A stretch of DNA of 64,000 bases from Mycobacterium sp. IS-1590 (lineage in GTDB: Bacteria; Actinomycetota; Actinomycetes; Mycobacteriales; Mycobacteriaceae): NCBI RefSeq assembly GCF_001500025.1, contig NZ_LQIW01000007.1, positions 1-64,000 of the forward strand, given 5' to 3'. Positions within the stretch are counted from its first letter, which is position 1; each line of letters begins with the position of its first letter. The translations under genes and the position numbers were made by a program. The notes under the pieces are model-generated. The model had not been told where the DNA came from. It worked only from the letters and a program-made list of their open reading frames with translations, and did no database searches. This document shows, piece by piece, positions 18,021-27,532 of the stretch.

Positions 18021-19456
18021 CCCGGCGGCACCAGCATCGACTGCCACGTCTTGTTCTCCGGCGGCCCGAGGTCGGCCTGGGTGTAGCGCTTTCCGTCCGG
18101 CCCGATGTAGTCGCCGGTCGCGGGGTCGTAAGGGACGGCGGCGACCGGCGCGGGCTCGCGCGGGTCCTGTCCGGGCGCGTACTGCGGGACACCCTGACCG
18201 CTGAGCGTCGCGTTCGGATCGCCCTTCCAGTTGTAGCCGTCGTTGAGCGGGACGTACTGCTCGTCGCTCTCGCACATCTCAACGGTCGGGGCGCGCTTGC
18301 CCGGAACCGTCTCGCACGGGATATTGCGCACACCACGGACATTGAGATCGGAATCCTGCGGCACGCGGCAGTACAGGTCGCCGGCTGGACGTTCGGGAGC
18401 GTCCTGCTCGGACGGCGACCGTTGTTGGCGCACCGGGAGGAAGCCGGTGTTGCACGGCGGCGGCAGGTTCAGGTTGAGGTTGAAGTCGAGGTAGACGCCC
18501 TTGTAATCCTGTTTGGTGTTGGCGTTCGGAAGGATGATCGCCGACATGACGGCGGTGCCCTGCGGAAACAGCACCAGCAGTTGCTCGATGTCGTTGCGGT
18601 AGGCGATCGCGATGTCGCCGAGACTCACCATGTTGGCCAGCAGCAACGGCAGCGGAGATGCGATGCGGTCGAACACCGCGCGCCCCTCCTCCAGCGTCGG
18701 TGCGCCCGATTCGAGCAGACCCGCGAACGCCGCGTCCTGCGCCTTCAACTGTCCCGTGATCGACGCCATCCGATTGGCCCATGCCTCGATCGAATCCGCT
18801 GTCCGCACTTGCGAATCTAGAACTGGCGGCGACTGGTCGATCAGGGTGGTGATGGGGCCGACGGTCTTGCCGGCGTCGATCGCCAACGCGGTCGATCCGT
18901 CGACGATGCGCGACAGCTCCGGCCCCAGCCCCGCCACCGCGGCGGCCGCCTCGTCGACGACCGTGCGCAGATTGTCCTGTGGAATCGCCTGCAGCGCAGA
19001 GTTCGTCGCATCGAGCAGGTTGGCGATGTCCGGCGGTACCCGCACGTTACCTGCGGGGATCACGCTGCCGTCGCGCAGCGCGAGGGCCGTCGCAGCGTCG
19101 GTGCCCGGGGCCGGTGTCAACTCCACGAACTGCTCGCCGACGGCCGAGCGGCTGTGAACCTCCGCCGAAACATCGGCGGGCACCTTGGTGGACGAGTCGA
19201 GTTTCAGCACGGCCCGCACACCGTCACGAGTCACATCGACGGACGTCACGCGGCCGATCTCCGAACCCCGGTAGGTCACGACCGACGACGGATACAGGCC
19301 ACCCGACGACGGCAGGTCGAGCGTCACGTTGTACCGACCGATGCCCAGCAGGGCCGGAACCTTGACGAAGTTGAAAGCCATGATGCTGCAGGCGATCACC
19401 GTGACGGCCGCCAGAATGGACAGCTGGATCCACGTCGTTCGTGGTAGCCGCACCAT
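18017..19456 (-). CDS. Mce-family protein MceF
   Basis: A 479-residue Mce protein, the last of six in the operon. After a short basic start (MVRLPRTTW) comes one N-terminal membrane anchor (IQLSILAAVTVIACSIMAFN), then the MlaD/MCE beta-barrel domain (about 40-115, GLYPSSVVTYRGSEIGRVTSV), a long helical needle region and a Cys-containing tail. MceA-F assemble a periplasm-spanning channel that feeds lipids or sterols to the YrbE permease pair. I chose ATG 19456, just after the mceE stop, over a longer frame to 19567. The C-terminal extension is Pro-rich, as in other MceF proteins. Confidence 0.88.
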   Translation of the reverse strand: MVRLPRTTWIQLSILAAVTVIACSIMAFNFVKVPALLGIGRYNVTLDLPSSGGLYPSSVVTYRGSEIGRVTSVDVTRDGVRAVLKLDSSTKVPADVSAEVHSRSAVGEQFVELTPAPGTDAATALALRDGSVIPAGNVRVPPDIANLLDATNSALQAIPQDNLRTVVDEAAAAVAGLGPELSRIVDGSTALAIDAGKTVGPITTLIDQSPPVLDSQVRTADSIEAWANRMASITGQLKAQDAAFAGLLESGAPTLEEGRAVFDRIASPLPLLLANMVSLGDIAIAYRNDIEQLLVLFPQGTAVMSAIILPNANTKQDYKGVYLDFNLNLNLPPPCNTGFLPVRQQRSPSEQDAPERPAGDLYCRVPQDSDLNVRGVRNIPCETVPGKRAPTVEMCESDEQYVPLNDGYNWKGDPNATLSGQGVPQYAPGQDPREPAPVAAVPYDPATGDYIGPDGKRYTQADLGPPENKTWQSMLVPPG

Positions 19457-19457
19457 G

Positions 19458-20579
19458 TCAGTAGGCTCCCCACCGGTACGGGACGACCAACGGGTTGCCC
19501 GCGGTATACGGGCTGGGCTTCTGACCGATCGTGCGGCCCCACTGAAGTTCGAGTTCGGTGAGATCACCCTCCCACCGGGTACCGGTGAACACGCCGGCGT
19601 CGATGCGACTCAGCGTCAGGTCGATGACGAGCGTGATGTTGGCGAAGTCGCCGCGGAACCATTTGGGCACCGTGCTTTTCACCCACGGATAGGTGGACAA
19701 GAAGTCCAGGCCCCTGGTCAGCGCCGGGCCGGCGTCGGCCAGCTCGCGCAGCACAGGGGCGATGCTGCGCAGGTTCGCGACCAGCGACTCCCTGGTCTGG
19801 TTCACCGTCGACGTGGCGATCGCGCTGAACTGACCGAGCGCGTCGATCGCGTTGGCCAGCTTCTCGCGCGAATCCGCCAGCACCGCAACGGCTTGGGGAA
19901 TGGTGGTCAGCGCCTTGTCGACGGCCTCGTCCTTCGCCGCAACCTGCCCCGCCAGTGCGTTGAGGTTCTCGGTGGCGGTGATGATGTCGTCGGTCTGCTC
20001 GTTGAGTCGACCGATGAAGGTGTCGAGCTGGGTCAGCAGGCTGCGCATTTCGCTTTCGCGGCCGGCGAGTGCGCGGGCGAACGTCTGGTTGATCTCCTGC
20101 AGCTGGCCCAGTCCGCCACCGTTGAGCAGGACCGAAACGGCGGCCAGAGTCTGCTCGGTCGTCGGGTATGTGGCGGCCGACGACAGCGGTATCAACGAGC
20201 CCTCCCTGAGCTCGCCGCTCGGCGGCTCGTCGGTCGGTGGGGCCAGCTCGATGTGCATCGAACCCAGCAGGCTGGTGGTGCCGACCTTTGCGGTGCTGTT
20301 CGCGGGCAGGCGCACATCGCCGTCGATGCGCATGGTCACCAGCGCATGCCAGTCCTGCACCTCGATCCGGGTCACGTTGCCGACGTTGACGTCGGCCACC
20401 CGTACCCGCGTGTTCTGCTGGATGACAACGACATCGGGTAACTGGGCCTGGATGGTGTAGGACCCGCGGCCACCACCTTCGGTGCCCGGCAACGACAGGG
20501 AGTTCAGCCCCCGCCACCCGCAGCCCGCCAATACGGACACACACAGCAGCGCCGACACCGCGGCCCGCACGCGCCTCAA
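19458..20579 (-). CDS. Mce-family lipoprotein MceE
   Basis: A 373-residue Mce protein and predicted lipoprotein: the N-terminal hydrophobic stretch ends in the lipobox LAGC at about residue 17-20, as usual for MceE. The MCE domain follows (PDVVVIQQNTRVRVADVNVG to HIELAPPTDEPPSG), then a coiled helical region rich in Leu and Thr. The start is taken as TTG 20579, overlapping the mceD stop; an in-frame GTG at 20570 is an alternative. It lies one base upstream of the mceF start. Its likely role is anchoring the Mce needle to a membrane. Confidence 0.85.
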   Translation of the reverse strand: MRRVRAAVSALLCVSVLAGCGWRGLNSLSLPGTEGGGRGSYTIQAQLPDVVVIQQNTRVRVADVNVGNVTRIEVQDWHALVTMRIDGDVRLPANSTAKVGTTSLLGSMHIELAPPTDEPPSGELREGSLIPLSSAATYPTTEQTLAAVSVLLNGGGLGQLQEINQTFARALAGRESEMRSLLTQLDTFIGRLNEQTDDIITATENLNALAGQVAAKDEAVDKALTTIPQAVAVLADSREKLANAIDALGQFSAIATSTVNQTRESLVANLRSIAPVLRELADAGPALTRGLDFLSTYPWVKSTVPKWFRGDFANITLVIDLTLSRIDAGVFTGTRWEGDLTELELQWGRTIGQKPSPYTAGNPLVVPYRWGAY

Positions 20580-21841
20580 GGGTTCCCCCGCGGCGGGATC
20601 ATCATGCCGGGCAACCCCAGACTGGGATCGGTGGGCGTGGCTCGAGGAGCGGGCGCCAGATTGGGGTTGAGCCGGTCTTCGCTGTAAGTGATCTCGTTGG
20701 GTCGCGCCGAGGCCCCGACGAACGGATTGACGCCCAGCGGGGGGAAGTTGTACTGACGATTCTTGATGATCGGCGCCAGATACTGCATGCACAGCTTCGC
20801 CGACTGTTCGAATCCCTGATGAGCCGCCGCTTCGATTGCGCTGCAGATGAATTGGACGGTGTTGGCGAAGTTGACCGGGGCGAGGATGCCGGTCACCGAA
20901 CTCTGGGCCGGTTGATAGATGTTCATGAAGTTTTGGAAGACCGTCGGCGTGATGTGCAACACCTGCTTGACGTCCTGTCGGCTGTCGTTGAGGGCGTTGG
21001 TGATCGAGGCGAGGCGGTCGAACGTCACGCCGACCCCTTCCCGGTTCTCGGCGACGAATCCCCGCAGATCTGCCACCGCTGCGTCGAGTCCCTTGGTCGC
21101 GTCGGCGACTTCGTCGGGGGTGTTGGACAGCACGGTGGTGATGTCGGCGAGGTTGGTGTTGAACTGTGCCAGCAGATCGCTGCTCGACGAGAGCGCCGAC
21201 ACCAGCAACTGCAGGTTGCGCACGGTGCTGAAGATGTCGGTGCTGTGGTCCCCCAGCGCCGACACCGCTTGTGACAGCTTGATCACCGTGTCGCGCGCTG
21301 TGGCGCCGTTGCCTCGCAGGTTGTCCGCTGCGGTGTTGACGAACTCGCCGACCGCGCTGACCCCGCCGGGCGTGGTGGGCTGCAGCGACTCGGTGAGTTT
21401 CTCCAGCTGTCGGCGGAAGTCGTCCCATTCGACGGGCACAGCGGTCCGGTTTTGCGGAATGGTCGCTCCCGCCACCAGTTTCGGCCCGCCGTCGTAGGCG
21501 GGGACCAGTTGGATGGCCCGCGCGCTGACCAACGACGGCGACAGGATCGCCGCGCGGGCCTCGGCGGGCACCGGGTACTTCCTGTCGACCGAGAACGTCA
21601 CCTTCGTGCGGTCCGGTTCCGGGTCGATCGCCTCGACGGTACCGACTTCGACGCCGAGGATGCGGACCTCGTCGCCGGTGTAGAGGCCGTTCGCGTTGGC
21701 GAAGTAGGCGATGAAGGTGTCTTTTGCCACCCGATCCCACCACGGGGTGGTCACCACCGTGACCGCAACGACGAGCACCACGGAAAGCACTGCCGCGGTT
21801 GCGATCCGGATGGCACGCAGCGCGCCCGGCTGCATCGTCAT
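20576..21841 (-). CDS. Mce-family protein MceD
   Basis: A 421-residue Mce protein. The N-terminal anchor (ATAAVLSVVLVVAVTVVTTP) is followed by the MCE domain at about 38-115 (AYFANANGLYTGDEVRILGV), a helical needle region and a Pro-rich C-terminal tail (GLPGMMIPPRGNP). It overlaps both neighbours by 4 nt (mceC upstream, mceE downstream), a sign of translational coupling across the operon. Its role is a subunit of the hetero-hexameric lipid-transport channel. Confidence 0.88.
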   Translation of the reverse strand: MTMQPGALRAIRIATAAVLSVVLVVAVTVVTTPWWDRVAKDTFIAYFANANGLYTGDEVRILGVEVGTVEAIDPEPDRTKVTFSVDRKYPVPAEARAAILSPSLVSARAIQLVPAYDGGPKLVAGATIPQNRTAVPVEWDDFRRQLEKLTESLQPTTPGGVSAVGEFVNTAADNLRGNGATARDTVIKLSQAVSALGDHSTDIFSTVRNLQLLVSALSSSSDLLAQFNTNLADITTVLSNTPDEVADATKGLDAAVADLRGFVAENREGVGVTFDRLASITNALNDSRQDVKQVLHITPTVFQNFMNIYQPAQSSVTGILAPVNFANTVQFICSAIEAAAHQGFEQSAKLCMQYLAPIIKNRQYNFPPLGVNPFVGASARPNEITYSEDRLNPNLAPAPRATPTDPSLGLPGMMIPPRGNP

Positions 21842-23172
21842 CGTCCCGCGCCCGGTTCGGGTACCGGCGGACCGACCGTCGGCGCGGGCAGTTCACCGGG
21901 CGCGGGACCCGCGGCGGGTGGGCCGGGTGGTGGTCCGCCGGGCGGCGGCGCCGGCAGCGGCTCCCGATGCGGGTAGCGCCCGGGAAACTGGGCAGGCAGG
22001 TTCGGGTCCTGATTTCCGGTGATCGCGTCGGGCACCGTCATCCGAGGCTCGCCGCCCTGTCCGGTCCGCGGGAACGGCACCGGCAGCGCCGGCGTGCCGG
22101 GTTGCCCGACACCGGGGTCGACGAGCTCCGACGGCAACAACACGCTCGGGTCCAGCCCGAGGTCGGAGAACGCGGCATCGATGAACGGCTGGGCGAATTG
22201 CCCGGGTGCGAGGTTGACCACTGACGCCTTGAAGAAGGGTCCGGCGCCGAGCAATTCGCCGAACGACATCGCATACCGGCGCAACAGATAGAGCACGCGC
22301 CGCAGTTCGGCCTTGCGGTTGTCCAGGATGGTCAGAACACCGTTGAGCTTGTCGACCGCGGGTTTGAGCTGCGAGCGGTTGTCCTCCACGAGGCCGGAGA
22401 TCTGGTGAGACACCGCGGTGATGTTGGTCATCAGCGCGTCGACCGAGTCGCGTTGGGACAGCACCTCGCGCAGCAGTGCATTGGTGTTGACCACCAGGCC
22501 GGCGATCTGGTCGCTGCGCTTGCCGAGCACGGCGGTCACCTTGTTGGCGTCGACCAGCAGGTTGCGCAATTGCGCGTCGCGGGTGTTGAGGGTGTCGGAG
22601 AAGCGGGCGACACCCTCGAGCGCCGCCCTCAGCTCGGGCGGGGTGTCGGAGAACGTGTCGGCCAGCGTGGTCAGCGCCGAGGACAGCTGGGTGGTGTCCA
22701 GCGCGCTGATGGTCGTCGTGAGATCGCCGAGCACCGTGGGCAGGTCATAGGGGGACGTGGTGCGGTCGAGAGGAATGACGCCGGACAGCTCGCCATCCCC
22801 GCGGGGGGTGATCTCCAGCATCTTGTTGCCGAGCACGGTCTCTGTCTTGATCGCGGCCTCGGTCCGGTCACCCAGCTCGACGCCGTTGCGCACCGTGAAG
22901 TCCACCACGACCTTGGTGCCCTCCAACCGGACGCCGGAGACCTTTCCGACCGAAAGGCCCGAGACGCGCACGTCGCTGCCGGGTTTGATGCCGCCGGCTT
23001 CGGCGAAGTAAGCGGCGTAGTCCGACGTGCCCCTGATGAAAGGGATCCGATCATACGAGAAGGCGACGACCACCATGGCGACGACGACGGAGATGCCGAC
23101 CGCACCGACGGCCAGCCTGTTGCGTTCGGCGAGTGGCTTGAACCTTGGACGCCGCAATACGATTCGACTCAT
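21838..23172 (-). CDS. Mce-family protein MceC
   Basis: A 444-residue Mce protein. A basic N-terminus (MSRIVLRRPRFKPLAERN) leads into a single membrane span (AVGAVGISVVVAMVVVAFSY), then the MCE domain with YFAEAGGIKPGSDVRVSGLS, a long helical region and a strikingly Pro/Gly-rich C-terminal tail (LPAPPPGGPPPGPPAAGPAP), as is common in MceC. It overlaps mceB and mceD by 4 nt each. It is expected to be part of the channel that carries lipid between the outer envelope and the YrbE/MceG importer. Confidence 0.88.
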   Translation of the reverse strand: MSRIVLRRPRFKPLAERNRLAVGAVGISVVVAMVVVAFSYDRIPFIRGTSDYAAYFAEAGGIKPGSDVRVSGLSVGKVSGVRLEGTKVVVDFTVRNGVELGDRTEAAIKTETVLGNKMLEITPRGDGELSGVIPLDRTTSPYDLPTVLGDLTTTISALDTTQLSSALTTLADTFSDTPPELRAALEGVARFSDTLNTRDAQLRNLLVDANKVTAVLGKRSDQIAGLVVNTNALLREVLSQRDSVDALMTNITAVSHQISGLVEDNRSQLKPAVDKLNGVLTILDNRKAELRRVLYLLRRYAMSFGELLGAGPFFKASVVNLAPGQFAQPFIDAAFSDLGLDPSVLLPSELVDPGVGQPGTPALPVPFPRTGQGGEPRMTVPDAITGNQDPNLPAQFPGRYPHREPLPAPPPGGPPPGPPAAGPAPGELPAPTVGPPVPEPGAGR

Positions 23173-24200
23173 TTGGCCTCACACCGCCCGGTACTCTGCC
23201 CGACGAGCTTGACGAACACCGGTTCCCCGCCCTTTCCGTTGACCTTCAAGATCGCGTCGCACAGGTAGAAGCCGAAGTAGTCGCCGTAGAGACCCTGTCT
23301 CGCGAGGACCTGGTAGGCGTCCGGCAGGGTCTTGAGCAAGTCGTCGAAGTATTCGTGGTCGGAAAGCACCTGCGCGGCGAACCGGTCGGCCTCGGTGACG
23401 GTGTCCTTGATCGGCTGCCGGGCCTCGGTCAGCAAGTCGGCCACCGTCCCGGCCGCGGCGTTGAGGTAAGCCGTCCCGGTTGTGATGTCGGACTTCCGCT
23501 CAGCGAGTCCCTCGGCGAGCTTCGAGAGTTTGTCCAGCCCTGCGGAGAACTGGCCGTCGCGGGCCGCGAACGTGCCGAGCACGGTGTTCAGGTTGTCGAT
23601 GACCTGACCGATGAGCTCGTCGCGGCCGGCCAGTGTCGACGTCAGCGTCGAGGTGTGCGCCAACACCGACGCGATCGTGCCGCCTTGGCCCTGGAACACC
23701 CGCAGCAGCTCGCCGGACAGGGCATTGACCTGATCGGGATCGAGCGCGCGGAACAACGGCCGGAAGCCGCCGAGCAGCGCGTCGATGTCCAACGCGGGTG
23801 AGGTCTGCGCGAGCGGAATCGTCTGTCCGGGCTGCAGTTTACGCACCGAGCCGACACCCTGCTCGAGCAAAAGGTACCGGTCGCCGATCAGGTTCTCGTA
23901 GCGCACCGCGGCCATGGTGCCCTCGGTTAGTGTCAGCCCCTTGTCGATGGCGAACTCGACAGTGACCGTGCCGTCCTTGTGCAAGGTCATGTTCTTGACC
24001 TTCCCGACCTCGACGCCCGCGATGCGCACGAAGTTGCCGCCTTTGAGCCCGGACACATTGGTGAACACCGCGCTGTAGGTGGCTCGTGAATCGAAGCGGA
24101 ACTGCCCGAAAACCGTCATCAGCACGAACATGAACGCGACGCACATCGCCGTGAACAGCACCACCCGGGTGAGCACCTGCCCGGTTCCCCTGCGTCTCAC
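23169..24200 (-). CDS. Mce-family protein MceB
   Basis: A 343-residue Mce protein starting at GTG 24200, which overlaps the mceA stop in a GTGA; the longer frame to 24671 runs through mceA and was rejected. The product begins VRRRGTGQVLTRVVLFTAMC, with a membrane anchor, then the MCE domain (YSAVFTNVSGLKGGNFVRIA, VEVGKVKNMTLHKDGTVTVE), a helical needle and a C-terminal conserved FYLCDAILKVNGKGGEPVFV stretch with Cys typical of MceB. Overlaps at both ends indicate a tightly coupled operon. Confidence 0.88.
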   Translation of the reverse strand: MRRRGTGQVLTRVVLFTAMCVAFMFVLMTVFGQFRFDSRATYSAVFTNVSGLKGGNFVRIAGVEVGKVKNMTLHKDGTVTVEFAIDKGLTLTEGTMAAVRYENLIGDRYLLLEQGVGSVRKLQPGQTIPLAQTSPALDIDALLGGFRPLFRALDPDQVNALSGELLRVFQGQGGTIASVLAHTSTLTSTLAGRDELIGQVIDNLNTVLGTFAARDGQFSAGLDKLSKLAEGLAERKSDITTGTAYLNAAAGTVADLLTEARQPIKDTVTEADRFAAQVLSDHEYFDDLLKTLPDAYQVLARQGLYGDYFGFYLCDAILKVNGKGGEPVFVKLVGQSTGRCEAK

Positions 24201-25582
24201 GGCGCTCCACCCGGGGGCGGGGCCGCGGGCGACGGCGGACCGACTGGCGGATAGAGCAATGGCGACCCGTCGGGCGCGAAACGGGCTGCGCCATAGGGTG
24301 GCTCGCCCGGATAGGCCGGAAGCGGACCGGGCGCCGGCCCCCCGGGATAGCGGATCCGCGGCGGTTCGGGTATCGCCTTGGTCACCGGGAAGTAGTTGGC
24401 GAAGCCGGGGAATCCGATTCCCGGGTTGGGCCGTACGTCCAGACCCGTGCCGAATCCGGTATCCGTGACGAGATACTTGACCGGATAGTTCTTGCCGACG
24501 TCGGGCAGGGAGCCGCAGCTCGGATTGCCTCCGGGGCCGCCCGTGGCATTGACCCGGGGAAGGTGGTCCGGATAACGGTACGGGTCGTCGCCCGCGAGGA
24601 GCGCGGCGTCCATGATCACCGATTTGCCGGTGCCGCCCAACGCGTCTCGTCCGCCGTTCTCCAGAAACCACTGAGCACCCATGAACAGGCAGGTGTACGT
24701 CGGCGAGTACTTCTCGAGCAACGCGGTGGTCGGTGCCACGGTGTTGATGGCCCGCACCAGCGCAGGCTGGTTGGCACCGATCGTGTCGATACCGGACCGG
24801 GAGAAGCCGACGGCCGACAACAGCAACTGGTCCAGCGCCGCCGCCTGCGTAGAGATCGTCGCGCTGGTGGTGGTGAAGGAATCGAGGATGGACAGGATGT
24901 CCTGCGCGGCCTCGGAATATGCCCGGGTCGTCTCCCCGAACAGCTGCCAGTCCTGCCGGACCGTGTCCATTCGCGGGTTCACCGCCAGCAGGACGTTGTT
25001 GGAGTCGCTGATGGCCTGTCCGATGACGTCGCCCTTACCCCGCAGGGATTCGGCCACCGCGGACAGCACCGCGTTCAGCTTGGCCGGATCGATGGACTGC
25101 ACCACCGATTGCAGGTTCTCGAACACCGTGTTGACCTCGACGGTGACGTTGCGCGAGCGCAGTACCGAACCCGGCTTCAGGGGGTCGGTGCTCGCATCGG
25201 GCGGGATGGAGAGCTCGACGTACTTCGCGCCGAACGCGGTGCTGGCCTTGATCTGCGCTTCGACGTTGCTCGGCAGCAAGGCGAACGGGCCAGGGTCGAT
25301 CTTGAGCGCCAGCCTCGAGGCGTCACTATCCGACATGGTCTCGACGCCGGTGGTCCGAACCTCGCCGATCTGAACACCGCGCAGTTTGACCTTCGCGCCG
25401 TCCTCCATCACCAGGCCGGCCCGGTCGGAGACCAAAGTCAGCGGCACCGATCGACGCAACGAGCCGGAGAACAACAGGGCGGTCATCGCGATCAGGGCCG
25501 CGGCCACGAGGAACAGCACTGGTGCCCACCAGATCGGGTCGACCTGGCCGCGGCGTGGTGAATTGATCGTGTTGTCGCTCAT
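24197..25582 (-). CDS. Mce-family protein MceA
   Basis: A 461-residue Mce protein and the first of the six. After MSDNTINSPRRGQVDPIWW comes a transmembrane anchor (APVLFLVAAALIAMTALLFS), then the MCE domain (VSDRAGLVMEDGAKVKLRGV through KYVELSIPPD), a helical stretch with the MceA-type C-terminal region (YTCLFMGAQWFLENGG), and a long Pro-rich tail (PPVGPPSPAAPPPGGAP). It begins 4 nt after the second yrbE stop. Which of the several mycobacterial mce loci this corresponds to cannot be settled by eye. Confidence 0.88.
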   Translation of the reverse strand: MSDNTINSPRRGQVDPIWWAPVLFLVAAALIAMTALLFSGSLRRSVPLTLVSDRAGLVMEDGAKVKLRGVQIGEVRTTGVETMSDSDASRLALKIDPGPFALLPSNVEAQIKASTAFGAKYVELSIPPDASTDPLKPGSVLRSRNVTVEVNTVFENLQSVVQSIDPAKLNAVLSAVAESLRGKGDVIGQAISDSNNVLLAVNPRMDTVRQDWQLFGETTRAYSEAAQDILSILDSFTTTSATISTQAAALDQLLLSAVGFSRSGIDTIGANQPALVRAINTVAPTTALLEKYSPTYTCLFMGAQWFLENGGRDALGGTGKSVIMDAALLAGDDPYRYPDHLPRVNATGGPGGNPSCGSLPDVGKNYPVKYLVTDTGFGTGLDVRPNPGIGFPGFANYFPVTKAIPEPPRIRYPGGPAPGPLPAYPGEPPYGAARFAPDGSPLLYPPVGPPSPAAPPPGGAP

Positions 25583-25586
25583 GGCA

Positions 25587-26453
25587 TCACCCCGACAGGT
25601 GGAAGTTGCCGGACTGCCCGTACACCGACAGGGTGATGGTCAGCAGGATGAAGACGCCGGCGGTGATCGACATGCGCACCGCGCGGCCGACGGCCTCACC
25701 GACCCCGGCCGGCCCGCCGGTCACGGTGTAGCCGTAGTAGGTGTGGACGGCCATGACCGCGGCCGCCATCGTCACCGCCTCGACGAAGGACCACAGCAAA
25801 TCGGTCGGATGCAGAAACGTCGAGAAGTAATGGTCGTATACCCCCGCGGACTGGCCGTAGATCACGGTCGTGCCAAACCGGGTGGCCAGGAACGACATCA
25901 GCACGGCGACGGTGTAGATAGGGATGACCGCGATCACGCCGGCGACGATGCGGGTGGAGGCCAGATACGTGATGACCCGGACGCCCATCACCTCGAGCGC
26001 GTCGATCTCTTCGTTGATCCGCATGGCGCCGATCTGGGCGGTGGCTCCGGCCCCGATGGTCGCGGCAAGCGCCACTCCCGCCGTTGCGGGCGCGATGAAC
26101 CGGACGTTGAGGAATGCGCCCAGAAATCCGGTGAGCGCTTCGATGCCGACGTTGGACAGCGTGTTGTAGCCCTGAACCGCGATCAGCGCTCCCGTGGACA
26201 GGGTGAGAAACCCGACGATGACCACCGTGCCGCCGATGACGGCGAGCGCGCCGGTTCCGATCCCCATGCCTGCTATCTGGCGCAGCACCATGGTCGGATA
26301 ACGCCGCACGGCGTCGGGGGTCGACGCCAGCGCCTGCCCGTAGAAGGCGGTCTGCTCCCCCAGCCTGCGGGTGGTGTCGACGACCCTGGTGAACGCTTTG
26401 GTCACGACGTCGGTCGTCCTCGCCGTCGGCGGCCCGCTCACGACCTCGCTCAT
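25587..26453 (-). CDS. YrbE/MlaE-family permease, second subunit (YrbEB)
   Basis: A 288-residue integral membrane permease of the MlaE/YrbE family. It starts at ATG 26453 (MSEVVSGPPTARTTD), overlapping the first permease gene in an ATGA; the longer frame belongs to that gene. The signature NEEIDALEVMGVRVITYLAS lies at about residue 150-170 in the cytoplasmic loop that contacts the ATPase, flanked by five to six hydrophobic spans. With YrbEA and an MceG/MkL-type ATPase encoded elsewhere it forms the ABC importer core at the base of the Mce channel. Confidence 0.92.
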   Translation of the reverse strand: MSEVVSGPPTARTTDVVTKAFTRVVDTTRRLGEQTAFYGQALASTPDAVRRYPTMVLRQIAGMGIGTGALAVIGGTVVIVGFLTLSTGALIAVQGYNTLSNVGIEALTGFLGAFLNVRFIAPATAGVALAATIGAGATAQIGAMRINEEIDALEVMGVRVITYLASTRIVAGVIAVIPIYTVAVLMSFLATRFGTTVIYGQSAGVYDHYFSTFLHPTDLLWSFVEAVTMAAAVMAVHTYYGYTVTGGPAGVGEAVGRAVRMSITAGVFILLTITLSVYGQSGNFHLSG

Positions 26454-27214
26454 GGCGCGACCTTCACGCCGAATGCGGTGGCCAGGATGTTGATCAGGAA
26501 CAGCGCCATGAACGCGAAGACGACGGTCTCGTTGACCGCCGTGCCGACCGCCGTCGGTCCGCCGCCGACGTGAAGTCCCTTGTAGCAGGCGATCAGGCCC
26601 GCCGAGAGGCCGAACAACAGCGCCTTGACCAGTGAGACGATCACCTGCGGCAGGCCGGTCAACAGCGTCATCCCCGCGACGAAGGCACCGGGTGTGACGT
26701 CCTGGATGAACACGACGAAGAAGTAGCTGCCGGTCAACCCGACGACCGCCACCACCGAATACAGCATCAGCGCAACGAACGTTGCGGCGATGACGCGCGG
26801 AACCACCAGCGCCTGAACAGGATTGACGCCGATCACCTTCATCGCGTCGATCTCCTCGCGAATGGTCCTGGCCCCCAGATCGGCGCACATGGCGGTGGAT
26901 CCGGCACCGGAGACGACGATCGCGGTGACGACGGGTCCCACTTGAGTCACTGAGGCCAGCGCAGCGCCGGCCCCGGAGAGGTCACCCGCCCCAACCTCGA
27001 TCAGCACGATGTTCAGGGTGAACACGATCAACACCGTGTAGGGGATCGACAGCACGAGGGTGGGCACGATCGACACCCGCGCGACGAACCAGATCTGGTC
27101 GATCAACTCACGCCAGGCGAACGGCGCGCGGAACATCGCCGCGAAAGTCTCACCCGCCAGCACCACGAAGTCGCCCATGGCGACGGCTGGGCGAGACCAG
27201 GCCGCACCGGTCAT
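26450..27214 (-). CDS. YrbE/MlaE-family permease, first subunit (YrbEA)
   Basis: A 254-residue MlaE-type permease and first gene of the eight-gene mce operon. The loop REEIDAMKVIGVNPVQALVV near residue 119-138 is the family signature; multiple spans flank it (VPTLVLSIPYTVLIVFTLNI, FVALMLYSVVAVVGLTGSYF, FAFMALFLINILATAFGV). The ATG is at 27214; a 6-bp inverted repeat (CGGTCA/TGACCG) spans this start codon and may be an operator. No fadD, mas or regulator gene accompanies the operon, and no MceG-type ATPase is in the window. Confidence 0.92.
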   Translation of the reverse strand: MTGAAWSRPAVAMGDFVVLAGETFAAMFRAPFAWRELIDQIWFVARVSIVPTLVLSIPYTVLIVFTLNIVLIEVGAGDLSGAGAALASVTQVGPVVTAIVVSGAGSTAMCADLGARTIREEIDAMKVIGVNPVQALVVPRVIAATFVALMLYSVVAVVGLTGSYFFVVFIQDVTPGAFVAGMTLLTGLPQVIVSLVKALLFGLSAGLIACYKGLHVGGGPTAVGTAVNETVVFAFMALFLINILATAFGVKVAP

Positions 27215-27226
27215 GATCGGTGACCG
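27208..27226. promoter_or_regulatory. Inverted repeat spanning the mce operon start codon
   Basis: CGGTCA (27208-27213) and TGACCG (27221-27226) are perfect 6-bp reverse complements with a 7-nt spacer, and the first arm contains the ATG of yrbEA on the minus strand. Its position over the translation start would suit a repressor site or an mRNA structure; neither is proven. Confidence 0.35.
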
Positions 27227-27532
27227 ACCAACTGCTGCACCGGATCACCGCGTTCGTCGAGGGGTGGGCACACGTGACGACGGCAGCGGCGTCATCGCCG
27301 CGCGTGTGCGCTCCGGTACACATCTCATGTCGCCATCCCCGTCGTCGTCAGACTGCGCGGGACGCTAAGAGACCCGGTGTTAGCTGTCAACGGGGGTGAG
27401 CGGGCAAACTACCTCGTCAATATGCAGGATTCGCTGGTCGCACAAATGGCTTTGGTTTCCTTCATCGAGATCGGATCTAGCTGAGTCTTGTCTCGCCAGC
27501 GAGATTCGCCGCGATCGGTAGGCTCACCGGCT
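27227..27532. other. 306-bp divergent promoter region between mce operon and UBP zinc-finger gene
   Basis: No gene is recognisable here. The AT-richer part at about 27405-27480 and the TAGGCT box at 27519-27524 (serving the plus-strand gene) indicate promoters. The promoter of the mce operon must lie here too, but I cannot pick a convincing -35/-10 pair on the minus strand. Confidence 0.5.

Noticed and set aside
21838..24671. CRISPR-like or tandem repeat array in the Pro-rich tails of MceC and MceA
   Set aside because: The similarity is only low-complexity Pro/Gly codons; no unit repeats at a regular interval.
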